NCBI GenBank assembly: GCA_016783675.1
Contig: JADHWE010000016.1
Span: 1 to 38,854 of the forward strand
Length of the DNA stretch: 38,854 bases
DNA from: Kiritimatiellia bacterium
GTDB lineage: Bacteria > Verrucomicrobiota > Kiritimatiellia > UBA8416 > JABMPJ01
Direction of reading: 5' to 3'
Under the pieces are notes generated by a model. That model was not told the DNA's origin, ran no database searches, and was given only the letters and a program-made list of their open reading frames with translations. Below, one piece after another: positions 26,658 to 34,477 of this stretch (positions are counted from its first letter, which is position 1; each line of letters opens with the position of its first letter). The position numbers and the translations under genes were made by a program.

Positions 26658-27662
26658 ATGAAGCTCCACGAGAAGTTGCGTGAATATCTAGAGCAGGTTG
26701 GCGCTGGCCGGATGCCTCTACAGCACCATCCTGATGCAAGTCGTAAGCTCCCCGTGTTTCTTGGCCAGGCGTATGACGTCTATGCGGCTACGATCTTCGG
26801 GCAGGTTCACATCCTTCTCCTTGCGCGTACTTCGGACAGGCCGACCCCGGCCCAGGCCGCGAAGCACATTCAGATCGCCAGGCAGAGCCTGGGAAGCGAC
26901 GTGGCCTTTGTCTTTCCGGAAATGCCGTCGTTCGACCGGAAGCGGTTTGTCGAAAAGGGCGTTCCGTTCATTGTTCCAGGCAAGCAGACGTTCCTCCCGA
27001 TGGCCTTGGTCGACTTGCGCGAAAGCGGCGGAAGGGCGGTGGCAGTCGCTTATGGGAACACTGATAATCTCTCGGGACCTGCTCAGTCTGTGCTTCTCTA
27101 CTACCTGCAACACCCGGATGCTAACAGATGGTCGCTGAATCAGTGGGCCGCCACGCTGGGCTGCTCACCGAGCACGATGACCCGTGTGCGGGCCGAACTT
27201 GCACAGCACGAGCTTTGTGATGAGGTCGGCGAGATGCGGGCGCTGTTGCTCGTCTTCCCGGAAGACCGGCGAGATTTGTGGGAGAGGATAGAGCAGCGAC
27301 TGGTGTCACCCGTCAGGGACGTGCACCATGTTGCGCTGCAGGGACGTGCAGGAGAGTCACAGCTATTGCGAGCGGGGTTCTCCGCGCTGGCCGAGATGAC
27401 CATGCTGGCGGATCCCCCCGAAGACGTGTACGCGGTCCACTCGCCCAGGTTCCGTGAACTGCTGAGAGCGGGTATAGTGGAGGAGTTGCCTGCGGCAACA
27501 GAGGAGAGTAATGTTGTTGAGAGGTGGCGATATGACCCCGTGCCACTGTCTGTCGAAGGTGAGCGCGTGGACAGGCTCTCGCTTGTGATTTCGCTCCGTG
27601 AAAGTCACGATGAGCGTGTGCAGATCGCACTCGATGAGGTCTTGAAGGGGATGCCATGGTAA
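26658..27662 (+). CDS. AbiEi-like antitoxin/transcriptional regulator
   Basis: A 334-residue protein of the MarR-like/AbiEi type. The N-terminal part (about 1-130) has the block FIVPGKQTFLPMALVDLRE seen in this family. A winged helix follows at about 140-200 (LSGPAQSVLLYYLQHP, WSLNQWAATLGCSPSTMTRV). The C-terminal domain at about 230-334 includes ADPPEDVYAV. It overlaps the nucleotidyltransferase gene by seven bases, the normal order for type IV AbiE toxin-antitoxin pairs, in which the first protein counteracts and autoregulates the toxin. GGTGG precedes the ATG. The family call is from recognised patterns, not a search. Confidence 0.75.
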   Translation: MKLHEKLREYLEQVGAGRMPLQHHPDASRKLPVFLGQAYDVYAATIFGQVHILLLARTSDRPTPAQAAKHIQIARQSLGSDVAFVFPEMPSFDRKRFVEKGVPFIVPGKQTFLPMALVDLRESGGRAVAVAYGNTDNLSGPAQSVLLYYLQHPDANRWSLNQWAATLGCSPSTMTRVRAELAQHELCDEVGEMRALLLVFPEDRRDLWERIEQRLVSPVRDVHHVALQGRAGESQLLRAGFSALAEMTMLADPPEDVYAVHSPRFRELLRAGIVEELPAATEESNVVERWRYDPVPLSVEGERVDRLSLVISLRESHDERVQIALDEVLKGMPW

Positions 27663-28417
27663 GAGGATTGGAAACGTTCCGAAGCCACTTCCGGGACTAC
27701 GTGGACAGCTACGTACTTGTTGGGGGCACGGCGTGCGACCTGTGGATGGGAGCAGCCGGACTGCCTTTCCGTGCCACAAAAGATCTCGACATCGTGCTGG
27801 TTATTGAAGCCCTGAGCCCGGGCTTTGTTGCGCGCTTCTGGGAATTCGTGAGAGCGGCAAAGTACGCAAGCCTGCTGCAAGGCGAGCAACGACCGGAGTT
27901 CTACAGGTTCACCGGGACGTCAGACGAGGCCTACCCCTTCATGATTGAGCTGCTTAGCAGGAACGTGCTGGAGCTACCCGAAGGCACGCACTTGACGCCG
28001 ATCCCGGCTGATGAAGACATCTCCAGTCTCTCAGCGATCCTGTTGGACGACGTTTACTACCAGTTCGTCATGGCAACCCGGACAGAGATCGACGGCGTCC
28101 CGACGATCCCGGCCCAATGCCTCATGCCGCTCAAGGCCAGGGCCTATCTGGACCTCGTCGGACGTAGAGAGGAAGGCGCCCCGGACGTCAAGGGATCAGA
28201 CATCAAAAAGCACCGCAATGACGTGTTCCGGCTCTACGTCACGCTCGCTGCCGCCGACCGATTCGATCTACCCGGTCAACTGGCCGCCGATCTCCGTCGT
28301 TTTCTGGACACCATTCCGGAGGGCGATCAGCCTGCCATCCAGGCGGCCGTCGGTAGAGTGAGCATGCCCGATTTCAACGAAGCGGCTGCAGGCATGCGCC
28401 GCATCTTTCAGCTGTAA
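27656..28417 (+). CDS. AbiEii-like nucleotidyltransferase toxin
   Basis: This 253-residue protein has the nucleotidyltransferase signature: VGG at 22-24, then D43 and D45 in KDLDIVL, the two metal-binding acids. AbiEii toxins are GTP- or NTP-dependent nucleotidyltransferases, and some modify tRNA acceptor ends. A lysine near residue 160 (MPLKARAYLDLVGRR) and the KGSDIKKHRNDVFRL block fit the AbiEii/AbiGii family. It is coupled to the upstream AbiEi-like gene. It looks intact and complete. Confidence 0.82.
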   Translation: MVRGLETFRSHFRDYVDSYVLVGGTACDLWMGAAGLPFRATKDLDIVLVIEALSPGFVARFWEFVRAAKYASLLQGEQRPEFYRFTGTSDEAYPFMIELLSRNVLELPEGTHLTPIPADEDISSLSAILLDDVYYQFVMATRTEIDGVPTIPAQCLMPLKARAYLDLVGRREEGAPDVKGSDIKKHRNDVFRLYVTLAAADRFDLPGQLAADLRRFLDTIPEGDQPAIQAAVGRVSMPDFNEAAAGMRRIFQL

Positions 28418-28566
28418 CGGCCAAGGCGCGCTGAGGCAAGAGTGAGGCTGCGTCGTTGTCAGGCCACTGCTCACCGGGCACTCTGGCTCCCACAGAAACT
28501 CCCACGAGGAAAATGAGGGCAAAAAATATAGCCGTTGTAATCTTTTGATTATCAACGGCTTAAAGA
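28418..28566. other. Gap between abiE cassette and tRNA fragment
   Basis: No gene. It holds the minus-strand terminator at 28523-28560 and otherwise unassigned DNA. Confidence 0.5.
28523..28560 (-). terminator. tRNA-type rho-independent terminator, minus strand
   Basis: AGCCGTTG-TAATC (28530-28542) pairs with GATTA-T-CAACGGCT (28547-28560) with a four-base loop and one bulge. On the minus strand it is followed by TATATTTTTT. It lies seven bases past the tRNA 3'-end copy at 28567, where a tRNA gene would have its own terminator. Confidence 0.75.
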
Positions 28567-28611
28567 GTGGCGGCACAGGGACTCGAACCCCGGACACGTG
28601 GATTATGATTC
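28567..28611 (-). repeat. Attachment-site-like copy of a tRNA(CAT) 3' end, copy B
   Basis: Read on the minus strand these 45 bases give a CAT anticodon loop (ATCATAA), anticodon-stem 3' half TCCAC, a T arm CGGGG-TTCGAGT-CCCTG and acceptor end TGCCGCC plus A. The 5' half of a tRNA (GGCGGCA, D arm) is missing, so it is not a working tRNA gene. The same 45 bases are repeated without mismatch at 34761-34805. Integrative elements that use tRNA genes leave exactly such displaced 3' ends. Confidence 0.8.
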
Positions 28612-28790
28612 CAAACCGGGCACTTTTCAGAAACGCCGACTTCTTTAACAAATAACGCTATATCAATCGTTTGTGTATATCCAATCAGGGCACAATCACG
28701 CAGCTTAGCGCAGCTTTGGCAACCTTTGGTGTCACGGAAACGCCACAGGAAGTGGATTTTGGAGGATTGCGGTCTGTGCATCCACCTGTC

Positions 28791-28848
28791 CATCATGTTC
28801 AGCGTTCTGCCTTGTTCAGGAATTATGAACAAGCATAAACAATGAACG
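28791..28848. repeat. 58-bp direct repeat, copy 2
   Basis: Partner of 25974-26031 (52 of 58 identical by eye). It lies between the tRNA fragment and the 3' end of hipA. The segment 28612-28790 holds no gene; near 28669 it contains a GATTGATATA-like word (minus strand) that also occurs beside copies A and C and may be an integrase arm-type site. Confidence 0.7.
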
Positions 28849-28903
28849 TCAGCGATAGAACTTCGAGATGCATCGCGGCAGACAATATCTCAGCCTGAAG
28901 CTA

Positions 28904-30094
28904 CTATTTCTGCAAATGCGAATCTATTCCCCTGAAGCGGAGAATGTCTTTGTCCAAAACGCCAAGGCTTTTGAATGCTTCCCTCCACCCCGCCACGGCA
29001 TCGAACACCTGGTCCACGATGCCAGCAGCGTTGCGAACGCCCCAACGTTTCCCGAGATATTCAAGACTGCTTCTGCCTGGATAATACGCACCATGGTCAA
29101 AGAACAGAACATGTTCACCCCTCCGCCCCACGTCTGGTATCAGATCGAAAGCGGGCGAAAGCCGCCAGCCATGTTCGCCATCATAAACCATCCAAAAGTT
29201 CTTCAGGTGGTCATCCGTATTGCCCATCACAGCGTTGAAAACCATCTGGCGGTAAAGCCGTTCCGAATCATCGAGTGGATCTTGACTGTACTTTCGAACA
29301 ACGGCCAGTAGGTCGGGGTATCGGTGTTGATAGTATCCATGCGCCTTCAAGAGGGTCTGAAAACTGACCATATGGCGGCGCCCGGAAGGAATGACATCAA
29401 ACCTCTGGACCAGGAGCACGGATTTACCAGAACACTGAACAAGCTGGGTATCGGGAACGACCAGGCCCGCCTTCACCGCCAGATTCATGGTGGCTGCCTC
29501 GATTTTCACCACATCCACCTGATCTCTCGTGCTCGGGAACTTGGCCAGGTAGTGAATAGTACGATCTTCATCGAACACCACGGCCTTGGGGCGGGCACCG
29601 CCGGGTGAACTCCCGGCACTCAAAAGAAGGGATATGTCCGAGTCTCGAATCTCACCACGCTCGTATTGTTCAGCCGTTTCGACAAGCGTTGAGAGGTGCA
29701 GCGTTGAGATGTCGGAAGGCGGCTGTTGTGGCTTTGCATGATCAGTGAATGACAATGCCCCCAAGCCTGTGCTGCCAAGGGCAAGAAGCAGATTCGGCAG
29801 GTTCTGCTCGTGCCTTGGGATCTGATGCTTGCGAACGAGAAGATTACGCCCCCAGTCATCAGGGAGGCTGTCTTCAAACACACCGAACATATCAGGGCGC
29901 TCGGTTAAAAACGAATCAGACGTCAAGGGGAGAGAGACGGGATCAAGCGCGAAAGCATCGTTTCTTTTAAGATAGTCATGTTCATATCTGAACGCCGTTC
30001 TGGTTCGACCGTTCTCGGCGATCTCGCAGATCATCTCGCCAACTAACCGATGATCACCGCTTGATCTTTCCCACACCCCGATCCGATGGATCAT
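28904..30094 (-). CDS. hipA: HipA-family serine/threonine kinase toxin
   Basis: This 396-residue HipA-fold kinase belongs to a type II toxin-antitoxin pair; the E. coli toxin phosphorylates glutamyl-tRNA synthetase. Gly-rich loop SAGSSPGGARPKA sits at 159-171. The catalytic block GNTDDHLKN at 291-299 contains D294, and the metal-binding Asp D317 is in SPAFDLIP. An N-terminal HipA_N-type domain covers about 1-115 (DMFGVFEDSLPDDWGRNLL). It overlaps hipB by four bases. All catalytic residues are present, so it should be active unless held by HipB. Confidence 0.92.
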   Translation of the reverse strand: MIHRIGVWERSSGDHRLVGEMICEIAENGRTRTAFRYEHDYLKRNDAFALDPVSLPLTSDSFLTERPDMFGVFEDSLPDDWGRNLLVRKHQIPRHEQNLPNLLLALGSTGLGALSFTDHAKPQQPPSDISTLHLSTLVETAEQYERGEIRDSDISLLLSAGSSPGGARPKAVVFDEDRTIHYLAKFPSTRDQVDVVKIEAATMNLAVKAGLVVPDTQLVQCSGKSVLLVQRFDVIPSGRRHMVSFQTLLKAHGYYQHRYPDLLAVVRKYSQDPLDDSERLYRQMVFNAVMGNTDDHLKNFWMVYDGEHGWRLSPAFDLIPDVGRRGEHVLFFDHGAYYPGRSSLEYLGKRWGVRNAAGIVDQVFDAVAGWREAFKSLGVLDKDILRFRGIDSHLQK

Positions 30095-30387
30095 CGAGAC
30101 CTCCTCGATGCTCGACGGGGAAGTGATTGTTTCACCTGATCGTACTTGGCAAACAGGTCCTCTGGCGCGGCCAGGATAGCATCCAAATCCCCTGCACGAT
30201 CGAGAACATTCAAGGCGGCCACCCAGTAGCCGACTGATACGCCAGGATCGCCAGACTCCATTTTACGAAGGGTTGGCACACTAATACCGAGTCTGGCCGC
30301 GAACATTGTCTGCGTATCGTTCCGCCTCAAGCGCTCAGCCCGAAGCCTGGAACCAAGACTCTGCAAGTTCTCATAGATCCGAAGCAT
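30091..30387 (-). CDS. hipB: HipB-family antitoxin (HTH)
   Basis: A 98-residue protein with an XRE-type helix-turn-helix at about 12-65 (TQTMFAARLGISVPTLRKMESGD). It would bind HipA and repress the operon. The C-terminal tail is basic (PRRASRRSR). Order hipB-hipA and the four-base overlap are normal for the family. A perfect inverted repeat covers its promoter. Confidence 0.88.
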   Translation of the reverse strand: MLRIYENLQSLGSRLRAERLRRNDTQTMFAARLGISVPTLRKMESGDPGVSVGYWVAALNVLDRAGDLDAILAAPEDLFAKYDQVKQSLPRRASRRSR

Positions 30388-30419
30388 AACAGTCCTATTT
30401 AACAGAAAGTATCATTTGT

Positions 30420-30447
30420 ATTATGCGGACTTCCTGGCATAATTCAA
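30420..30447 (-). promoter_or_regulatory. hipBA promoter and operator
   Basis: On the minus strand ATTATGC-N10-GCATAAT (30420-30443) is a perfect 7-bp inverted repeat. The right half contains a -10-like CATAAT (30420-30425), with a -35-like TTGAAT (30442-30447) 16 bases upstream. A dimeric HipB is the expected ligand. Confidence 0.6.
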
Positions 30448-30485
30448 ACTATTATTTCCATTCAAATACGTCGGTCTCGGCATTG

Positions 30486-31642
30486 GGCATTGGGGTCGGT
30501 CTTTGAAATAAGCTTTACGGGATTAATGTCGATTGGTAGTGTTTGGCCATGGCACGACGACCGCGAGTGGAATTTGCCGGCGCACTTTACCATGTTACCG
30601 CACGCATTATTGGGGAGCGCACGGGGCGGGGGGTAGAGGGAGGGAGTCCATCGCAGTGGCTCTTCCGCGATGAACGGGATCACCAGGCCTTCATGGAGCG
30701 ACTGATCGACCGGATCGATACCTACAACATCCGCCTCTATGCCCACTGTGAAATGCGGACACACTACCATGCCCTGGTCGAGACCCCGCAGGCCAACCTC
30801 GGGCGATTCATGCACAGTCTCAATACGGCCTATACTGGCTTCTACAATGGGCGGTATCGCCGGCATGGCCACCTGTTCCAGGGCCGCTATGGTGCGAAGC
30901 CTGTGGAAGGCGACAACTACCTGCTATCACTCTCCCGCTATATCCATCTCAATCCCGTACACATCAGGAAGGTCAAGGCGTTGCCGGTCTCCGAACAACT
31001 CCGTCATTTGCACGACTTCCGTTGGAGTAGCTACAGGGCATATATCGGCCGGGCCAAGACGCCGGACTGGCTGGAGGCGGGGCCGGTGCTGGCACAGTGC
31101 GGGAGCACAGGGAAGGAGCAGCGCCAGCAGTATCGGCAGTTCGTGGAGAAGAGCCTGTCAGAAGAAGATGAGGAATTGCTCTCTCTATTGGAAGGACCGC
31201 GTCTTGCGATAGGCGGAGATGCCTTTGTGGATGATATCCGCGCCCGCATGATTGAGCGGATGGGTAGCTGCAAGAGGCGGGAAGACGTGAGCCTTCGGCA
31301 TGTCTATGAACGACTGGACCCGGAGGCCGTGTTGGTCATGACGGGAGTGGTCATGGAGGTTGAGCCTGCAGAATTCCGGGTGCGTCGGCGCAACTGCGTA
31401 TTGCGGGCAGTCGCCGCCCGAATGCTCTGCAAGTATGCGGGACTGACGCAGCGGGAAACAGCCGATGTACTAGGGGTCAGCAGCAGCGCCACCGTGAGCA
31501 AGCAACAGGAACGGCTGGCAGAAGAACTGAAGGGCAACCGGCAGCTCCGCCGCCGGGTCGGCCAATTGGAAGCGCGCCTGGCAACTGTGATTCATCCATG
31601 ACCGAAGGCCTAAAGCTTATTTCAAAGACCGACCCCAACGCC
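30486..31642 (+). mobile_element. RAYT transposase unit with terminal inverted repeats
   Basis: The transposase gene is flanked by a perfect 28-bp inverted repeat: 30490-30517 and 31611-31638. Each arm contains GGTCGGTCTTTGAAATAAGC in its own direction. The match extends about six bases further out with one mismatch. RAYT genes are usually flanked by REP-like hairpins; here a clean pair bounds a 1.15-kb unit. I cannot identify a target-site duplication. Confidence 0.75.
30549..31601 (+). CDS. REP-associated tyrosine transposase (Y1_Tnp/RAYT)
   Basis: This 350-residue HUH-family single-strand DNA transposase resembles the IS200/IS605 family. The N-terminal domain (about 1-160) starts RRPRVEFAGALYHVTAR. 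It has the HUH-type histidines in THYHALVETP near residue 78 and a candidate catalytic tyrosine in LSRYIHLNPVHI near residue 140, then a typical FRWSSYRAYIG. The C-terminal part (about 270-330) is a DnaA/HTH-like DNA-binding region (RRNCVLRAVAARM, TQRETADVLGV). RAYTs act on REP palindromes. It looks complete. The ATG at 30549 is preferred to the TTG at 30543. Confidence 0.9.
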   Translation: MARRPRVEFAGALYHVTARIIGERTGRGVEGGSPSQWLFRDERDHQAFMERLIDRIDTYNIRLYAHCEMRTHYHALVETPQANLGRFMHSLNTAYTGFYNGRYRRHGHLFQGRYGAKPVEGDNYLLSLSRYIHLNPVHIRKVKALPVSEQLRHLHDFRWSSYRAYIGRAKTPDWLEAGPVLAQCGSTGKEQRQQYRQFVEKSLSEEDEELLSLLEGPRLAIGGDAFVDDIRARMIERMGSCKRREDVSLRHVYERLDPEAVLVMTGVVMEVEPAEFRVRRRNCVLRAVAARMLCKYAGLTQRETADVLGVSSSATVSKQQERLAEELKGNRQLRRRVGQLEARLATVIHP

Positions 31643-31785
31643 GATACAGAGCATGCCTCTCGGGCGCAAAGAGCTCCAGAGCGCGCTCGGGCTGAAGGCG
31701 CAGGCGAATTTTAGGGATCGATATCTGCGACCAGCTTTGGAATCTGGGTTCATAGAAATGACCATTCCAGATAAGCCTAATAGGT
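31643..31785 (+). pseudogene. C-terminal remnant of an ATP-dependent helicase/Fic-type protein
   Basis: A short run reading GRKELQSALGLKAQ, FRDRYLRPAL and FIEMTIPDKPN matches the conserved C-terminal winged-helix end found on AlbA/RecG-like putative DNA-binding proteins and some Fic proteins (normally continuing SRxQKYRLT). Here the expected continuation is lost after PDKPN. The start is cut by the RAYT inverted repeat. It cannot be functional as it stands. Confidence 0.55.
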
Positions 31786-31830
31786 GTACCGGTCGCCATG
31801 GAGACGATTGGGGTAAGAATGACGGGGTAC

Positions 31831-31901
31831 GGATATCACAGGATATCCAAAGAGGGGTATATTGCCCCTTGACGCCCTGTCAGGGATATCACAGGATATC
31901 C
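31831..31901 (+). promoter_or_regulatory. Twin 18-bp operators of the XRE-PP2C operon
   Basis: GGATATCACAGGATATCC occurs twice without mismatch, at 31831-31848 and 31884-31901, 53 bases apart. Each contains two GATATC palindromes. The second ends five bases before the ATG at 31907 and covers the ribosome-binding position. A -10-like TATATT (31858-31863) lies between. The XRE domain of the gene product is the obvious candidate ligand. Confidence 0.65.
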
Positions 31902-31906
31902 CCATC

Positions 31907-33196
31907 ATGACACCGGACGAGATACGGGAAACACGACGTGCACGGGGATGGACGCAGGCGGACTTGGCGAAACGGGTCGGTTGCGGTCAGTCCACGATCT
32001 CCATGATCGAGAAGGGCACCCGTGATGCGCCCCTGATCATGGTGGAGGTCGAGCGCGTCCTCATTCAAGAGGAAGACCGCCCCGCCGCGACGACCCAAGC
32101 GGTGCATTTCGTACTACCGGAGTTCGACCGGCTCACGCTGCCTCCCAAGCTCCCGATCAACGTGAGCCGCTGGCAGCGTCCGGACTACACGGGTGACTTC
32201 CTATACATGCAACCCCTTGCTGGCGACGCCGTACTGGTCGCGGCAGTCGATATTGCCGGGCACGGGGCCAGCGCCATGCCGTCGGGGCTCTATCTCCATG
32301 GGTGGCTACGCGGATGGATGCACGGGCAGAGCGCCCCACCTCGACTTGAGAACCTTGTGATCGAGATGTCGAGGGAGCTACGGCAAACAGGTATCGATGC
32401 CACGGGTTTCTTCGCGATCATATCACGTCACCGTAGCCGGCCCCACACGGTAACGTATGAGGCGATCACGTGTGGCTTCCCTCCACCGCTACTTATGACG
32501 GAGACCCCCACGGCGACGCTTGACAGCACGGGCACCGGTCCCTCGTTGCCGGTCAGCGACCAAGAGCAGCTTCAGCCCGTCAGACGGGATGTGTCAGCGC
32601 CATGGCGTCTGGTCATCGCGACTGATGGCATGCTGGGACGGCTGGGGAACCGCAATGAGCAAGACGGGCTTCGCAAGGTGCGGAAGTGGCAGTCGGGCGG
32701 CGAACGAGACCTGCCGCTTGAGTCCTACCTCTCGACGGACTCCGCAGTTGTCGATGATGAGTTGCTTGCGGTGCTTCAGTGGAATGGATGGGACATAAAC
32801 ATGCCGTTTGACGTCGACAGCCACAGCGAACGGCACTGGGCGATAAACATGATTGAGGCGTCAACGGAGCATCTGAGCGAGGAGCGTCGGTCTCGTCTGC
32901 TGCAGGCCCTTGTCGAAGGAATGTCAAACGTGCGGCGTCACGCTTACGGCGGTCAGTCCGGTGTACTGCGCGTGAGATTCCGCGAAGAAGAGAAGAGCTA
33001 CCGAGTGGAAATTCTGGACGAAGGGACGGACAAGGTGACGACGGCTGTGACGAGCAAGCCGAAGAGCGGTTTTTCGATCATGAAGGCGGGAGCCGACGAC
33101 TTCTCCGTACGTCGGAGCCACACTGGCGGCACCGTCGTTGCCCTCGTTGCGAGGAAATTGATATCAAAGACTAGTGGAGGTGAATATGCCCTTTGA
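31907..33196 (+). CDS. XRE - PP2C phosphatase - RsbW-like kinase fusion
   Basis: This 429-residue protein fuses three signalling domains. Residues 1-55 are an XRE helix-turn-helix (RARGWTQADLAKRVGCGQST). Residues about 85-290 are a SpoIIE/PP2C-type phosphatase with its metal acids present: D97 in GDF, D115 in VDIAGHG, D240 in ATDG, and D283/D284. Residues about 300-420 are a GHKL/RsbW-like anti-sigma kinase domain with E337 and N341 in the N box, D371-x-G373 and a GGT at 407-409. Partner-switch phosphatase and kinase normally sit on separate proteins. The gene overlaps a STAS gene by 11 bases. Start 31907 is chosen because the HTH begins there and the operators lie directly upstream. Confidence 0.8.
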   Translation: MTPDEIRETRRARGWTQADLAKRVGCGQSTISMIEKGTRDAPLIMVEVERVLIQEEDRPAATTQAVHFVLPEFDRLTLPPKLPINVSRWQRPDYTGDFLYMQPLAGDAVLVAAVDIAGHGASAMPSGLYLHGWLRGWMHGQSAPPRLENLVIEMSRELRQTGIDATGFFAIISRHRSRPHTVTYEAITCGFPPPLLMTETPTATLDSTGTGPSLPVSDQEQLQPVRRDVSAPWRLVIATDGMLGRLGNRNEQDGLRKVRKWQSGGERDLPLESYLSTDSAVVDDELLAVLQWNGWDINMPFDVDSHSERHWAINMIEASTEHLSEERRSRLLQALVEGMSNVRRHAYGGQSGVLRVRFREEEKSYRVEILDEGTDKVTTAVTSKPKSGFSIMKAGADDFSVRRSHTGGTVVALVARKLISKTSGGEYAL

Positions 33197-33533
33197 TGAC
33201 AGTACTCCTTACGAAGTCGACGAGAGGACAGCGGAGCGGGCGGTCATACGTTTTGCCCCAATCTGTGACCATCAGCGGCTTGCTGAGCATGAGGATGAAC
33301 TCAACAGCGTTGTTGAGCAACACGCCGCCGTGGCTTGCGATATGTCTGAGACCAAGATGATCGCGTCTGACTGGCTCAGATGGATTGCACGGCTAGCAAT
33401 AAAGGCAGAGAAGGCTGGCACGACCTTCGCCGTGGCCGGTGTAAATGACATCGTCAGTCAAACGGCAGACCTGTTGGGTATTAAGGAATCCCTGACAGTC
33501 GTAGATTCGGTAGAGGACGTTTGGTCGCTATGA
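33186..33533 (+). CDS. STAS-domain protein (SpoIIAA/RsbV-like)
   Basis: A 115-residue protein with the STAS fold pattern: beta strand VACDMSETKMIASDWLRW, helix, TTFAVAGVND and LGIKESLTVVDSVEDV. S61 lies where SpoIIAA-type antagonists carry their phosphorylated serine, although the local sequence is IASDW instead of DSSG. GGAGG precedes the ATG at 33186. As the gene is coupled to the phosphatase-kinase fusion, it is the expected substrate and switch partner. Its ATGA stop overlaps the dehydrogenase start. Confidence 0.75.
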   Translation: MPFDDSTPYEVDERTAERAVIRFAPICDHQRLAEHEDELNSVVEQHAAVACDMSETKMIASDWLRWIARLAIKAEKAGTTFAVAGVNDIVSQTADLLGIKESLTVVDSVEDVWSL

Positions 33534-34477
33534 AAGTCGGCGTATGGGGAGCAGGAAGCATTGGCGCAGGGCTGGCGTATCGACTGACGACGTTGCCGGT
33601 CGTGTCGGAGCTCGTCTGGATCAACCGGACGATCCAGAAGATCGAGAAGCAGGTCATTGACCTCACTCACGGACTATCGTTCGCGCCAACCTGCCACACC
33701 GTGCGCGCCTGTGAACAGGCGCATGCGGCCCGGGAAATGCCAACGCTTGATCTCTTGGTCTTGACGCTCGGGGCATCGGTAAAGGAGGGCGAGACGCGGG
33801 ACCAGAAGTACCCGGTGAACGCTGGTATGCTTCGGGAATCGGTATTGCCTGCGTTGCAAGCTGGGTTTAAGGGAATCATTCTCGTGATCACCAACCCCGT
33901 GGATCTCGTTGCGCGCCTGGTTCATGTGGAGGGCGGCGTGGCAGCCGACAAAGTGCTTGGGCTGGGGACGGTTGTCGAAACAGCCCGGTTACGCAGCAGC
34001 CTTGCCAGCTATCTGTCACCCCGCCGAGCGCCAAGAGATGTGCGGGCCTACGCAGTGGGGACACATGACCCGCAGTTTGTGCCCATCGTGAATGGGGAAG
34101 TTGCCGCCGGCGACAACACTCCGGGCGAAGTACTGGAAGGCATCGTTGAGTGCGCCAGACGAGAGGTCGCCAACGGGGCTGAGCGGGTGAAGACAGGAGA
34201 ACGTTCGTCCCTTCATCCGATTGTGGAGGGCGCCGTCGAGGTCATTGAGGCCATAGGGCTGAACAAGCGCAGTGCCCTGACGGTGTCCGTGCTCGATCCG
34301 GACTCCGGCGAAGACAAGCTCTTCTACTCAATGCCATGCACCGTCGGTCGAGACGGCAACCTCCGCCGGTTCGACGACATCCTGGGGGATTCGGCCGTTC
34401 GCGACCAGATCAGTCGGTGCTGCGACAGTCTGCGTGCCGTTCTTCAAGCAGCCGACGAGCTGCCGAGGGTGACGTGA
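33530..34477 (+). CDS. Lactate/malate dehydrogenase homologue
   Basis: A 315-residue Rossmann enzyme. The nucleotide loop GAGSIG is at 7-12, the substrate arginine R90 in GETR, TNPVD at 121-125 and the catalytic histidine H179 in GTHD. Two deviations stand out: the position of the catalytic aspartate (D-S-A-R in the family) is E150 in ETAR, and the residue after the second strand, usually acidic for NAD, is N32 followed by R33, which could favour NADP. Length is normal. Being coupled to a partner-switch pair is unusual for this enzyme, so a signalling or sensing use is possible. The start is the ATG at 33530. Confidence 0.75.
   Translation: MKVGVWGAGSIGAGLAYRLTTLPVVSELVWINRTIQKIEKQVIDLTHGLSFAPTCHTVRACEQAHAAREMPTLDLLVLTLGASVKEGETRDQKYPVNAGMLRESVLPALQAGFKGIILVITNPVDLVARLVHVEGGVAADKVLGLGTVVETARLRSSLASYLSPRRAPRDVRAYAVGTHDPQFVPIVNGEVAAGDNTPGEVLEGIVECARREVANGAERVKTGERSSLHPIVEGAVEVIEAIGLNKRSALTVSVLDPDSGEDKLFYSMPCTVGRDGNLRRFDDILGDSAVRDQISRCCDSLRAVLQAADELPRVT

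Noticed and set aside
28560-28832. A 90-codon minus-strand frame across the tRNA fragment
   Set aside because: It reads through the tRNA 3' end (NPRVRGSSPCAA), which is a known artefact of translating tRNA genes, and has no ribosome-binding site or conserved domain.
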